Of a stretch of 64,000 nt of DNA, positions 29,228-38,201 are shown in pieces. The first letter of the stretch is position 1. Each line of letters begins with the position of its first letter. The notes under the pieces were generated by a model that was given only the letters and a program-made list of their open reading frames with translations, was not told where the DNA came from and searched no databases. Source of the stretch: Pinibacter soli (GTDB lineage Bacteria > Bacteroidota > Bacteroidia > Chitinophagales > Chitinophagaceae); the NCBI RefSeq assembly GCF_029961145.1, contig NZ_JASBRG010000007.1, forward strand, positions 724,155-788,154. Reading direction: 5' to 3'. Both the position numbers and the translations under genes were made by a program.

Positions 29228-29746
29228 CGTGTTACTATCATCGCTGCAAATGACTATTTGTGCTGGTCGTTTTTACGTGAAGCAATTTCTCACAATTACA
29301 TTTATTTGATACGCATACCAATCGGGCAAAACACAGGCTTATTTTATTCATAACAAAGTACATGAACCTGTGATAACACGCTATTTCTGATTGATTTGGA
29401 AAGCGCAATATCTCAAAGTCAAAAGACCCGGGAATACTTGAAATGGGCCAGAAAAGAACTACATTTGAATAGCAGATAATTAAGGTCAATCAATTTGCAA
29501 TAGAGCGCTATCCTAAACAGATTGCAAAATTTAAAAGCAGTGCTGTTGATGTAAAAAGTTTTAGTGATGCATGTCCGATAACTCACCCTCATGCGCTTGC
29601 TGATAATAGTTTTAAACATGGCTATTTCTCCATGATATTATTATTGTTATTTAACCTTCGATAAAACCGCCGACTTTGAATTTGCAGTTACTGTGTGGTA
29701 CAATTATTAACGAACACAGGCAGTTAACCTGCCGAAAAACTTTATA
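29228..29746. other. 519-base gap
   Basis: Short frames on both strands have no protein-like composition that I recognise, and frame changes within 29400-29620 hint at possible gene decay without enough to name a family. No hairpin terminator was identified. Confidence 0.3.
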
Positions 29747-32700
29747 ATGTCCGAAAAGGGGTTAGATAAAAATAAAACAAAACAATTTCCCACAAATGGG
29801 TTCCCGGTTGTGGGCGTTGGTGCATCTGCCGGAGGATTAGAGGCATTTAAAAAGCTAATAAAAGCTATTCCCGAAACTTCCGGAATGGCCTATATTTTAG
29901 TGCAACACCTGGAACCTACACACGAAAGTAAATTAGCAGAGCTGCTGCAAAAGATATCTCCTGTACCCATTTACGAGATTACAAATAACATACGTGTAGA
30001 GCCGGACCGGATTTACATTATACCTTCCAATAAGTTACTCACTGCAACTGATGGTGTTCTGCAATTAAGCCCACGGCCGGCCAAAAATGAAAAGAATATG
30101 CCTATCGATGTGTTCTTTACATCGCTTGCAGAAATTCACGGCAGCCAGGCTATAGGTATTGTATTGTCCGGCACTGCAACAGATGGCACGATAGGACTTA
30201 AAGCTATTAAAGAGCAAGGCGGTATTACCATTGCCCAGGACCCCAAATCGGCGGCCTATGATGGCATGCCGCAAAATGCGATTGATTCAGACGTGGTAGA
30301 TTTCGTGTTTGCCCCCGAAGAAATTCCTTTGCAATTGACAAGGCTTGTCAGATCATTTCAACCTGACTTTACCGGGCCACATGAAAAAGCCAATCCCAAC
30401 GGCGGAGATGCCTTTCGCCAATTGCTGGCTATTCTTCATGCACGGAGAGGTGCCGATTTTACCTATTATAAACAAACCACTATCCGCAGACGCATCATCC
30501 GTAGAATGGGATTGAATAACGTGGAAAATATTACTGATTACCTCTCTTTTGTCAAAGAAAATATACAAGAGCAGGATTTGTTGTACCAGGACCTGTTGAT
30601 ACCGGTTACCAGTTTTTTTCGCGACACAAAAACTTTTGATTTTCTCTGCGACACTATATTTCCGCTTCTCTTAAGAAACAAAGCCGAAGCGGCTCCTTTA
30701 CGCATCTGGGTTGCCGGATGCTCCACCGGAGAAGAGGTTTATTCAATGGCTATCTGCCTGTATGAGTATTTTAAAGACAAAGCCATTGATGATAAAATTC
30801 AAATTTTCGCCACTGATATTTCTGAAAAAGCTATTACAAAAGCAAGGACAGGAACGTATTCGCAAAATGAAATCACAAGCCTGACTCCTGCCCGCTTGCA
30901 AAAGTATTTCACAAAATGGAAGGGTAATTTTCAAATAGATAAATCTATCAGGGATATCTGCGTATTTGCCTGTCACAACTTTCTGAAGGACCCGCCATTT
31001 GCAAAAATAGATCTGATCAGTTGCAGGAACGTGCTTATCTATATGGAACCTTCTTTACAAAAAAGAGTACTTACAACGTTCCATTATGCAATAAAAGATA
31101 ACGGGTACCTGCTACTTGGAAAATCTGAATCTGTAAGCCCCGCGTCCGATCTGTTTGCCATTTTCGGTAAAAATGAAAAAGTATACATCAGAAAACCGGC
31201 CGAGGGAAAATACTTAAATATCCTTACGGACAATTCAGAATTTAAGAAAAACAATATTGCTGCTAAAAATGAATTTGTTCAGGAAGATTTTCAAAAAAGT
31301 GCCGATGATATTTTGCTTTCCAGATATACTCCCGCAGGGGTGGTGATTAATGACCAGATGGAAATAGTGCAATTCAGAGGAGCAACAGGCAACTGGCTCG
31401 AACCATCTTCCGGCAAGCCAACTCTGAATGTTTTAAAAATGGCACGGGAAGGATTGGCTTTTGAATTAAGGAACGCATTGCACAAAGTAAAAGTAAGCGA
31501 ACTGCCCATTGTCAAAGAAAATATTCCCATGCAGTTTATGGGTAAAATGCAATGGGTCACTATTGAAGTGGTACCCTTATTAAACACTGCTGAACCTTAT
31601 TTTTTGATCCTCTTCAAAGAAAGCATGTTTCCCCGCGAGCTATCCAATGCCGTTTTAAAATTGGTTCCATCTGCAGATCCTGACCAGCAAAACGCTGAAG
31701 CCTTGCATATTCAAAGACTGCAAATGGAACTTGCCCAGACGCGGGAAGATATGAGAAGCATTACAGAAGATCAGGAAGCGGTAAATGAAGAACTCCAAAG
31801 TGCGAATGAAGAACTTCTTTCAGGCAGTGAAGAACTCCAAAGTTTAAATGAAGAGCTACAATCAACAAAAGAAGAAATACAAAGTACTAACGAAGAACTT
31901 ACGATTTTAAACCAGGAGCTTTTTGATCGTAACGAACAGCTAAATATAGCCAGGTTATATGCGGAATCAATTATAGCCACTATTAGAGAACCGCTCATTG
32001 TGCTAGACAAGAATATGAATGTGAAGACAGCTAACAGGTCATACTATCAGAAATTTAGAACAACGGAAAATGAGACGGAAGGCAAGTCATTTTATGAACT
32101 GGAGGAAGGACAATGGAATATCCCCTATTTAAGATCTATGCTGAAGACCGTTTTATTAGAAGGAAAAGAAATGGAGGATTTTGAAATCAGGCAGGTCTTC
32201 AAGTATTCAGGTGAAAGGATTATGCTATTGAATGCTACGCAAATTTTTAGAAAAAAAGATGCGGAACAGTTGATTCTATTGGTTGTTGAAGATGTAACCG
32301 ACATGAAGAAACAGGAAGCGCAGCTGAAAAAATTCACACTGGAACTGGAAGAGAAAGTAGAAGAAAGAACGCTTGATCTGAAAAACTCCAATGAGTCATT
32401 AAAACATTCAAACGAGAACTTAGAGCAATATGCATCCATAGCCTCACATGATCTGCAGGAGCCGTTGCGAAAGATCAGGGCGTTTGCCAGTCTTCTCAAT
32501 CAACGTTATAGTGGCGATATAAAAGACGAGGCTAAACAATTACTCAAAAAAATCAGCTTGTCAGCGGATCGTATGTCCACTCTAATTACGGATGTACTCA
32601 GCTATTCAAAAATAGTTGAGTCTAAACTTGTTTTTGAGCAAACAGATCTGAATAAAGTTATAGAGGATGTTATAGCTGATTTTGATTTACTGATCTTTGA

Positions 32701-33133
32701 GAAAAATGCATCCATCACATACAAGAAGCTACCTATGATAGATGCAGTGCCATTACAGATCAACCAGCTATTTTATAATTTATTAAGCAATGCTTTAAAA
32801 TTTTCTAATACCAACATTGTTCCTGTTATAAGTATTACTTCAAATGCCTTGGCAGAGGCGGACATGGAAAAATATCCTGATTTGAATAGCAAGGTGCCGT
32901 ATGTAGAAATTATTTTTAGAGACAATGGCATTGGCTTTGATCAAAAATTTTCAGAACAGATATTTTTAATTTTTCAGAGATTAAATTCCCGCGAACAATT
33001 TGAAGGTACAGGAATCGGTTTGGCGTTGTGTAAAAAGATTGTGGTGCTTCACCATGGCGAGATATACGCAGAAGCCAAAGAAGGCCAGGGAACAATTTTT
33101 CATATTATCCTTCCTTTAAAACAATTAAACTGA
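29747..33133 (+). CDS. CheB-CheR-PAS-histidine kinase fusion protein
   Basis: A 1,128-residue signalling protein. CheB methylesterase domain at about 17-205 with the Ser in GVGASAGG, His in VQHLEPTH and Asp in SGTATDGT; CheR methyltransferase at about 220-480 (RIWVAGCSTGEEVYSMA, IFATDISEKA, ISCRNVLIYM); a long Glu/Leu/Ser/Asn coiled coil at about 640-710; PAS domain about 715-830; HisKA with His in IASHDLQEPLRK (about 899); HATPase with LFYNLLSNALKFS, DNGIGFD and GTGIGLALCKK. No receiver is attached to CheB. It is presumably cytoplasmic. Such fusions occur without chemotaxis operons, so a role in non-motility signalling is likely. The small response regulator at 33190-33612, encoded convergently, is the likely partner. 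Confidence 0.95.
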   Translation: MSEKGLDKNKTKQFPTNGFPVVGVGASAGGLEAFKKLIKAIPETSGMAYILVQHLEPTHESKLAELLQKISPVPIYEITNNIRVEPDRIYIIPSNKLLTATDGVLQLSPRPAKNEKNMPIDVFFTSLAEIHGSQAIGIVLSGTATDGTIGLKAIKEQGGITIAQDPKSAAYDGMPQNAIDSDVVDFVFAPEEIPLQLTRLVRSFQPDFTGPHEKANPNGGDAFRQLLAILHARRGADFTYYKQTTIRRRIIRRMGLNNVENITDYLSFVKENIQEQDLLYQDLLIPVTSFFRDTKTFDFLCDTIFPLLLRNKAEAAPLRIWVAGCSTGEEVYSMAICLYEYFKDKAIDDKIQIFATDISEKAITKARTGTYSQNEITSLTPARLQKYFTKWKGNFQIDKSIRDICVFACHNFLKDPPFAKIDLISCRNVLIYMEPSLQKRVLTTFHYAIKDNGYLLLGKSESVSPASDLFAIFGKNEKVYIRKPAEGKYLNILTDNSEFKKNNIAAKNEFVQEDFQKSADDILLSRYTPAGVVINDQMEIVQFRGATGNWLEPSSGKPTLNVLKMAREGLAFELRNALHKVKVSELPIVKENIPMQFMGKMQWVTIEVVPLLNTAEPYFLILFKESMFPRELSNAVLKLVPSADPDQQNAEALHIQRLQMELAQTREDMRSITEDQEAVNEELQSANEELLSGSEELQSLNEELQSTKEEIQSTNEELTILNQELFDRNEQLNIARLYAESIIATIREPLIVLDKNMNVKTANRSYYQKFRTTENETEGKSFYELEEGQWNIPYLRSMLKTVLLEGKEMEDFEIRQVFKYSGERIMLLNATQIFRKKDAEQLILLVVEDVTDMKKQEAQLKKFTLELEEKVEERTLDLKNSNESLKHSNENLEQYASIASHDLQEPLRKIRAFASLLNQRYSGDIKDEAKQLLKKISLSADRMSTLITDVLSYSKIVESKLVFEQTDLNKVIEDVIADFDLLIFEKNASITYKKLPMIDAVPLQINQLFYNLLSNALKFSNTNIVPVISITSNALAEADMEKYPDLNSKVPYVEIIFRDNGIGFDQKFSEQIFLIFQRLNSREQFEGTGIGLALCKKIVVLHHGEIYAEAKEGQGTIFHIILPLKQLN

Positions 33134-33189
33134 CTGCCTGCACCAATTGATAACAATGATGATCCGAAATGTCTTCATTGCTAACATAT

Positions 33190-33612
33190 TCATTTAATAG
33201 AATTAGGATGCAGGCACCTGTCCCAATAATCCAGTACACTTTTTACCAGATCCTCGAAAGCTTCTAAATTTGAAGGCTTTTGAAAGTAACCCTGAACGGT
33301 AAGCTCGTAAGCTTTTCTTATCTCCCCCGGGTTGCGGCTGGTTGTCAAAAAAATAAAAGGAATAGATTTTTGCCGAAGGTATTCGTTTTCAGAAATGCGT
33401 TTATATAATTCAAGCCCGCTCATTACCGGCATATTGATGTCACAAAAAATAACAAAAGGCTTTTCCGGCGTTTGCAGAAAATAATCCAATGCCAATTGGC
33501 CATTTGCAAAAAATCTGTAAATACTTTTCGGAGCAATATTATCAATAATATGCTGAAGCAAGTCACAATCATCCTGATCATCATCTATAATTATGATGGG
33601 TCCTTTTTTCAA
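33190..33612 (-). CDS. Single-domain response regulator
   Basis: A 140-residue receiver domain alone: acidic pocket IIDDDQDDCDLL, phosphoacceptor Asp in FCDINMPVMSG (about 57), Thr in FLTTSRNPGE and Lys in YFQKPSN. It has no output domain, like Rcp1-type proteins that pair with PAS-type kinases. Convergent with the kinase fusion, with only 56 bases between stops. It probably relays phosphate from that kinase to another protein. Confidence 0.93.
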   Translation of the reverse strand: MKKGPIIIIDDDQDDCDLLQHIIDNIAPKSIYRFFANGQLALDYFLQTPEKPFVIFCDINMPVMSGLELYKRISENEYLRQKSIPFIFLTTSRNPGEIRKAYELTVQGYFQKPSNLEAFEDLVKSVLDYWDRCLHPNSIK

Positions 33613-33730
33613 TGTGTGCGTTTCCTCAGTTTAATTAGAAGCAGAAATTAGAAATAATTTTACACTTATCAAAGTTCTTTAACACAGAAGTACGCATATT
33701 ATACCGTAAGTCGTCTTTTTTTCATCACGT

Positions 33731-33920
33731 GTAAATTCTTATTTTGTAGATGAGATAAAAGACATTTACTGGGCAGAGAAGAACCTTGTGAAAGAATACC
33801 TAAAATGCAAAAAGCAGCGAGTTCTGAAGGATTGAAAAGCGCCTTTGCAACCCACCTGGAACAAACAAAAACAGAAAGTAGAACATTACGAAATTGCTAC
33901 CTATGCATACAGAAACAAAT
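33731..33920 (+). pseudogene. Remnant of a YciE/YciF-like (DUF892) ferritin-fold gene
   Basis: Read across at least two frame changes, the plus strand gives FVDEIKDIYWAEKNLVK, then PKMQKAASSEGLKSAF and THLEQTKT, then VEHYEIATYAYRN. These are the ordered signature pieces of the DUF892/YciF family, which has about 160-180 residues. No start codon remains and the 3' half is missing. The remnant runs directly into a glycosidase remnant at 33894, so a deletion has joined two decayed genes. Confidence 0.65.
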
Positions 33921-34205
33921 ATTAAGATGCCTTACTGTACCGAATGGGTTTTAAAACAATGGGCAAATGTGCATAGATTAAAACACGATGGCGTGCCTAT
34001 TGTCGGGTTTACGTGGTACAGCCTTGTACATCACGTAGATTGGGACACTGCACTAAGAGAAGATAATGGAAACATTAATGAACTGGGACTATATAATCTG
34101 AATAGGGAAATAACGCCCGTTGGCTAAGCGTACAAAAATTTAATAAAGAATTGGAACGATATCATTACCGAAGAAAGCTATGGACTTGTGTTTTACAACA
34201 GCTGA
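33894..34205 (+). pseudogene. C-terminal remnant of a GH1-like glycosidase gene
   Basis: The frame reads MHTETNIKMP (resembling the nucleophile TENG region of GH1), then GVPIVGFTWYSLVHHVDWD, LGLYNLNREITPVG, an in-frame TAA at 34125-34127, and continues in the same frame as AYKNLIKNWNDIITEESYG to a TGA at 34203. That tail matches what GH1-like proteins have after the Arg/Gly-rich turn, so the TAA is a nonsense mutation. The whole catalytic N-terminal part is absent. Family assignment is by motif only. Confidence 0.6.
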
Positions 34206-34697
34206 TTATGCTACCTTGTAAAAACTATTTTCTCTTTTAAAATATTCGCGGTAAATGACCCAAAAAGCTCATGAGCCTTTACTTTGTGTGAAGATATATG
34301 CAAATGCGCCTGTTCCATGAACACTGTCAAACAAGCGTCTTTTTGCCTGCGATTAGTTTTGTTTTTTGGGGGAGTAGAATGAGGAGCCCTTAACTGCGCA
34401 TTTTTTTTCATAACGATCATGTTGTAAACTGATATTCACAAATGGCGTTCCACGTACGCCGACCGGCTAAATAGAAATGCTTGTAAAAGCGACTGGCGGA
34501 CCTGTGGTTAATCTTACCCAAATACAGCAGTGCTACAATCCCAATAACTGCAAATCATTTCCCACATAAAATAAAATAGCGCCTGACCTAATTGATCAAA
34601 CGCTATTAACACAACACATATAATACCAATGGATCAAACCAATATAACAGTGAGACGACCTTGAAATGGAACTATATTGTGTGACCATCAGTATAAA
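34206..34697. other. 492-base gap downstream of katE
   Basis: A weak inverted repeat AATAGCG (34575-34581) / CGCTATT (34601-34607) lies about 90 bases past the katE stop and might terminate it. A 69-codon minus-strand frame at 34211-34420 is present, but I could not support it as a gene. Confidence 0.3.
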
Positions 34698-36881
34698 TTA
34701 CGCAGGCACTTTTCTGGCCTTTTCTCTGTGCCAGAACCTGTGTGCAGCAACGGCTTTTATAAAACTTTTTGTAAGTACTGCAATATCATTTTCTATAATC
34801 AAACCTTCTTCCTCCTTTTTTCTATTCTTTAAATCTTTAGGAAGTTTTTTCGAAAAATAAGTTGCTTTCAAAACCTGCATCGCATCCGCATCTGCTGCGA
34901 TGGCTTTGCAATGCTTGTATGCCTCGTTGATGAAATGGATAGCATCAGGTTCTGCTTCAAGGCTGACTACACTGTTGGTACCGCCCGGCACATACACCGC
35001 ATCAAACAACACAGAAGCAGCCGTAAGAAAACTTTGATCTATAGCAATCTCCTTGTCATTGGTACTCATTACTGTGCCTTGATGCGGCGCTACTAATTGG
35101 TATGTTGCACCCTGCTCAGTTAACGCATTTGTCATTGCATCTACAGACATTTCATTAACGCCATCAGCCACCAAGATTGCTATGCACCTCGTTTGAATAG
35201 AGTCTTTTTTAGTGCCCATCATACTTAGTGCATCTGATTTTTCCAAACTACTTTTTGCAATGATGGATTCATATTCCGTAGGATCACCATCAGCCGGAAT
35301 GCTTTTATTAATAGGCATTTCAGGCTTTGGCACATTTAGTCCAAGCTTACGTGCCACATGGCTTGCAAGACTTTTATCAACCAGCGATAATATACCCAAC
35401 ATACGCACCCTTATCTCTTGTGTATTCACTTTGCCCAGCTCAAACGAAAAGGCATCAACGATATGATCTTTTTCCGGCTGTGACTGACTATTGAAGAACA
35501 AAGTCGCCTGACTGAAATGATCAAAGAAACTGCGGCTTCGTTCCCTTATCTTTTTAGCGTCAATGCGTTCAGCGTAAGAAGTAAAGCCTCCATCTTTCAT
35601 GCCGGCTTGAAACGGACAACCACCGCCAAGTGTATTTGGATGATAGCTCACTTTACCACTATTGATCTGCTGGCGCATGTGACCATCACGCTGGTTGTTA
35701 TGGATTGGAACTACCGGTCTGTTGATAGGTATTTCATGAAAATTAGGTCCACCAAGTCGCAGCAGCTGAGTATCTGTGTATGAAAATAATCTGCCTTGCA
35801 ATAACGGATCATTAGTGAAATCAATACCCGGCACCACATGTCCTACGTGAAAAGCCACCTGCTCTGTTTCAGCAAAAAAGTTTTCAGGGTTTCTGTTCAA
35901 CGTCATTTTGCCAATCCTTTGTACAGGCACCAGTTCTTCCGGCACCAGTTTGGTGGGATCGAGCAGGTCGAATTCAAACTTGTGTTCGTCGGCTTCTGGT
36001 ATGATCTGTACACCCAGTTCCCACTCAGGGAAAGCACCGTTTTCAATAGCTTCCCAAAGGTCGCGACGATGAAAATCAGGATCTTTACCGGAAATATTCT
36101 GCGCTTCATCCCATGCTACCGAATGCACACCCAGCAAAGGTTTCCAATGAAACTTAACAAAGTTCGAATCTCCTTTTTCATTTATAAAACGAAAAGTGTG
36201 TACACCAAATCCTTCCATCATACGATAACTACGCGGAATAGCACGATCACTCATTAACCACATAATCATGTGAGTAGATTCCGGCATCAACGATATGAAA
36301 TCCCAAAAGGTTTCATGTGCAGATGCTGCCTGCGGAATTTCATTATGTGGTTCAGGTTTTACTGCATGAATTAGGTCGGGAAATTTAATCGCATCCTGTA
36401 TGAAGAATACGGGCATATTATTGCCCACCAGGTCAAAATTGCCTTCCTGTGTATAAAACTTCACAGCAAAACCACGCACGTCGCGTGCAAGGTCCGTTGA
36501 GCCGCGAGAACCCGCCACTGTAGAGAATCTTACAAACACAGGCGTTTCAATAGAAGTGTCATTTAAAAAACCCGCTTTGGTAACATCTCCAAGTGATTTA
36601 TACAAACGGAATATGCCATGTGCCGCTGTACCTCTGGCATGTACAATTCTTTCCGGAATTCGCTCATGGTCAAAATGGGTGATTTTTTCCCGCAAAATAA
36701 AATCTTCCAGCAGCGTAGCACCGCGGCTTCCGGCCTTCAGTGAATTCTGATCGTCATTCACTTTTAAGCCCTGGTTGGTGGTAAGTAACTCGTCTTCATT
36801 AGACTGTATATCAGGCAGCAGATCATTGATCTTTGTACTTTCATTTTTTTTAGACGAATTGTCTTTTTTACTTTTTGGCAT
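34698..36881 (-). CDS. katE: Large-subunit monofunctional catalase (HPII type)
   Basis: A 727-residue catalase. The N-terminal extension is typical of clade-2 large catalases. Distal His is in RIVHARGTAAHG (about 83), the essential Asn in VGNNMPVFFIQD, and the proximal haem-ligand Tyr in GRLFSYTDTQLLRLG. After the core comes a C-terminal flavodoxin/DJ-1-like domain from about 585 (CIAILVADGVNEMSVDAM, YVPGGTNSVVSL). It converts hydrogen peroxide to water and oxygen in the cytoplasm. Monocistronic by its gaps. Confidence 0.97.
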   Translation of the reverse strand: MPKSKKDNSSKKNESTKINDLLPDIQSNEDELLTTNQGLKVNDDQNSLKAGSRGATLLEDFILREKITHFDHERIPERIVHARGTAAHGIFRLYKSLGDVTKAGFLNDTSIETPVFVRFSTVAGSRGSTDLARDVRGFAVKFYTQEGNFDLVGNNMPVFFIQDAIKFPDLIHAVKPEPHNEIPQAASAHETFWDFISLMPESTHMIMWLMSDRAIPRSYRMMEGFGVHTFRFINEKGDSNFVKFHWKPLLGVHSVAWDEAQNISGKDPDFHRRDLWEAIENGAFPEWELGVQIIPEADEHKFEFDLLDPTKLVPEELVPVQRIGKMTLNRNPENFFAETEQVAFHVGHVVPGIDFTNDPLLQGRLFSYTDTQLLRLGGPNFHEIPINRPVVPIHNNQRDGHMRQQINSGKVSYHPNTLGGGCPFQAGMKDGGFTSYAERIDAKKIRERSRSFFDHFSQATLFFNSQSQPEKDHIVDAFSFELGKVNTQEIRVRMLGILSLVDKSLASHVARKLGLNVPKPEMPINKSIPADGDPTEYESIIAKSSLEKSDALSMMGTKKDSIQTRCIAILVADGVNEMSVDAMTNALTEQGATYQLVAPHQGTVMSTNDKEIAIDQSFLTAASVLFDAVYVPGGTNSVVSLEAEPDAIHFINEAYKHCKAIAADADAMQVLKATYFSKKLPKDLKNRKKEEEGLIIENDIAVLTKSFIKAVAAHRFWHREKARKVPA

Positions 36882-36915
36882 TGAACATAATTATAAATGA
36901 GCGAATGAAATGTAT

Positions 36916-36930
36916 GCATAACAATTATGC
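36916..36930. promoter_or_regulatory. Palindrome upstream of katE
   Basis: GCATAA and TTATGC form a perfect 6-bp inverted repeat with a 3-base centre, 34 bases upstream of the katE start codon. Position suits an operator for a peroxide or stress regulator. No regulator is identified. Confidence 0.3.
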
Positions 36931-37158
36931 CATAGTGAGGTAAAGAAAAGCTGGCTTAACTCCGCAAATACCATGGTAACAAATTTGCTTATTTAGTCCG
37001 TACAGGCGTTACACCCGGATTGGACTTTCTATTACCTGCAGTGTATGGTATTTCTTCGACTTAAGTTGACAATAGCATGCCACCCTGTAGAGTGTTGCGA
37101 TTAGCTGAAAGTTTTATCCATATTGGATGTAAGAGATAACTGATAAAAATCACAAACA

Positions 37159-37653
37159 ATGAGACAGAATACAAATACACAAGACACCTCAAACTTTTTT
37201 GAAACATTTGCCAATAAGGTAAACAAAGCAGCAGGAAGCACAATAGCATTTCTTGTCGCATTTTTAATTGTTATAGTCTGGGCCGTTTCCGGACCATTTT
37301 TTCATTATTCGGAAAACTGGCAACTGGTAATCAATACAGGCACCACTATCATCACCTTTTTAATGGTTTTCCTTATTCAAAAGTCACAGAACAAAGATTC
37401 GCTTGCTATACAATTAAAATTAAACGAGCTCGTGGCCGCCCATGAGTTCGCTAGCAATCGTCTTGTCAACGTCGAAAACATGACCGAGGATGAGTTAAAA
37501 GTGATCCAGAAATACTATTCCAAACTAAGTGAGTTTAGCAAGAGCGAAGAAAATTTACAACGGTCGCATTCTATTGACGAAGCAGAGCAAATACATGAGC
37601 TGAAAAAAGACATCGAAGAAGATGTAAAAAAGAATCTAGGAAAAAGCAATTGA
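37159..37653 (+). CDS. Low-affinity iron permease family protein
   Basis: A 164-residue membrane protein with two membrane helices (STIAFLVAFLIVIVWAVSG and LVINTGTTIITFLMVFLIQ) and the QKSQNKDSLAIQLKLNELV segment characteristic of the family named after yeast Fet4-like permeases. Bacterial members are short and their transport role is not proven. A charged C-terminal helix follows (LKKDIEEDVKKNLGK). Its placement near KatE suggests a link of iron and peroxide handling. Confidence 0.85.
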   Translation: MRQNTNTQDTSNFFETFANKVNKAAGSTIAFLVAFLIVIVWAVSGPFFHYSENWQLVINTGTTIITFLMVFLIQKSQNKDSLAIQLKLNELVAAHEFASNRLVNVENMTEDELKVIQKYYSKLSEFSKSEENLQRSHSIDEAEQIHELKKDIEEDVKKNLGKSN

Positions 37654-37815
37654 AGCAAAAGTATATTGGGATCATTGCCTGCTATCTGTATCTGTTTCTC
37701 ATGGTGCTGTTACGGAAGAAGCATTGCAAAATCCTTTGCCGACTTAACTATAATTGCAGTAATTACTTTCATATCTATTAATCAATAACATTTATCTTCT
37801 ATTAATAAAGTACCT

Positions 37816-37843
37816 AGTGCGAATTAGTCACCATTCGAACACT
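37816..37843. repeat. Imperfect hairpin upstream of repeat copy B
   Basis: AGTGCGAAT pairs with ATTCG-AA-CACT (a 2-base bulge), about 300 bases before the conserved hairpin of copy B. It occupies a place comparable to the 18481-18509 hairpin before copy A, but its sequence is not clearly related. Confidence 0.35.
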
Positions 37844-37901
37844 TACTAAATCTAAGAACACACATTCATATAAATCCTTGATGAATTGAAATAATGTTCT
37901 A

Positions 37902-38193
37902 TGAAAATACTGTCTTCCTTAACTAGTACGACACACGAAGAACCAAATATTGTTTTTGTCGAATAGTTTCGCATTCTTTCGGTTTTGAACTTAAGTTCAA
38001 GGATTGTGTCATCAATGACACGCGTGTCTCAAATTTATGACACATGGATAGCCAATTTTTGACAACTATTTTAATTTATTTTGAAAACGGATGGACGTTG
38101 TATCACTACTTGCTATGTCTCCCAATTGTGCCCACACTGTAGGCACAATTGGGATTGTTTATTCAACAACCAAGCGTAGCTAAGAAAACAATT
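37902..38193 (+). repeat. Dispersed non-coding repeat, copy B
   Basis: Homologous along its length to 18589-18931 and in the same orientation. It carries the conserved 12-bp stem CCCAATTGTGCC (38121-38132) / GGCACAATTGGG (38142-38153), the following TTCAACAACCAA segment, and an inverted repeat ATTGTTT/AACAATT. Its middle holds extra palindromes GTGTCAT-CA-ATGACAC and GACACGCGTGTC (38007-38028), which are degenerate in copy A. Here it lies between two convergent genes, ending 8 bases from the stop of the 38202-38744 gene, so its context differs from copy A. Confidence 0.8.
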
Positions 38194-38201
38194 AACGTTA
38201 C

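Noticed and set aside
34211-34420. 69-codon minus-strand frame between katE and the glycosidase remnant
   Set aside because: Composition is not protein-like in the first half and no family was recognised; a faint likeness to the end of a universal stress protein was too weak to report.
34575-34607. Weak AATAGCG/CGCTATT inverted repeat as katE terminator
   Set aside because: Only seven pairs, 19-base loop and no T run, so not called as a terminator.
37901-37966. Short peptide frame at the start of repeat copy B, with a similar start in copy A
   Set aside because: The first few codons match, but the frames then diverge with stops and indels not in multiples of three, so it is not a conserved small protein.
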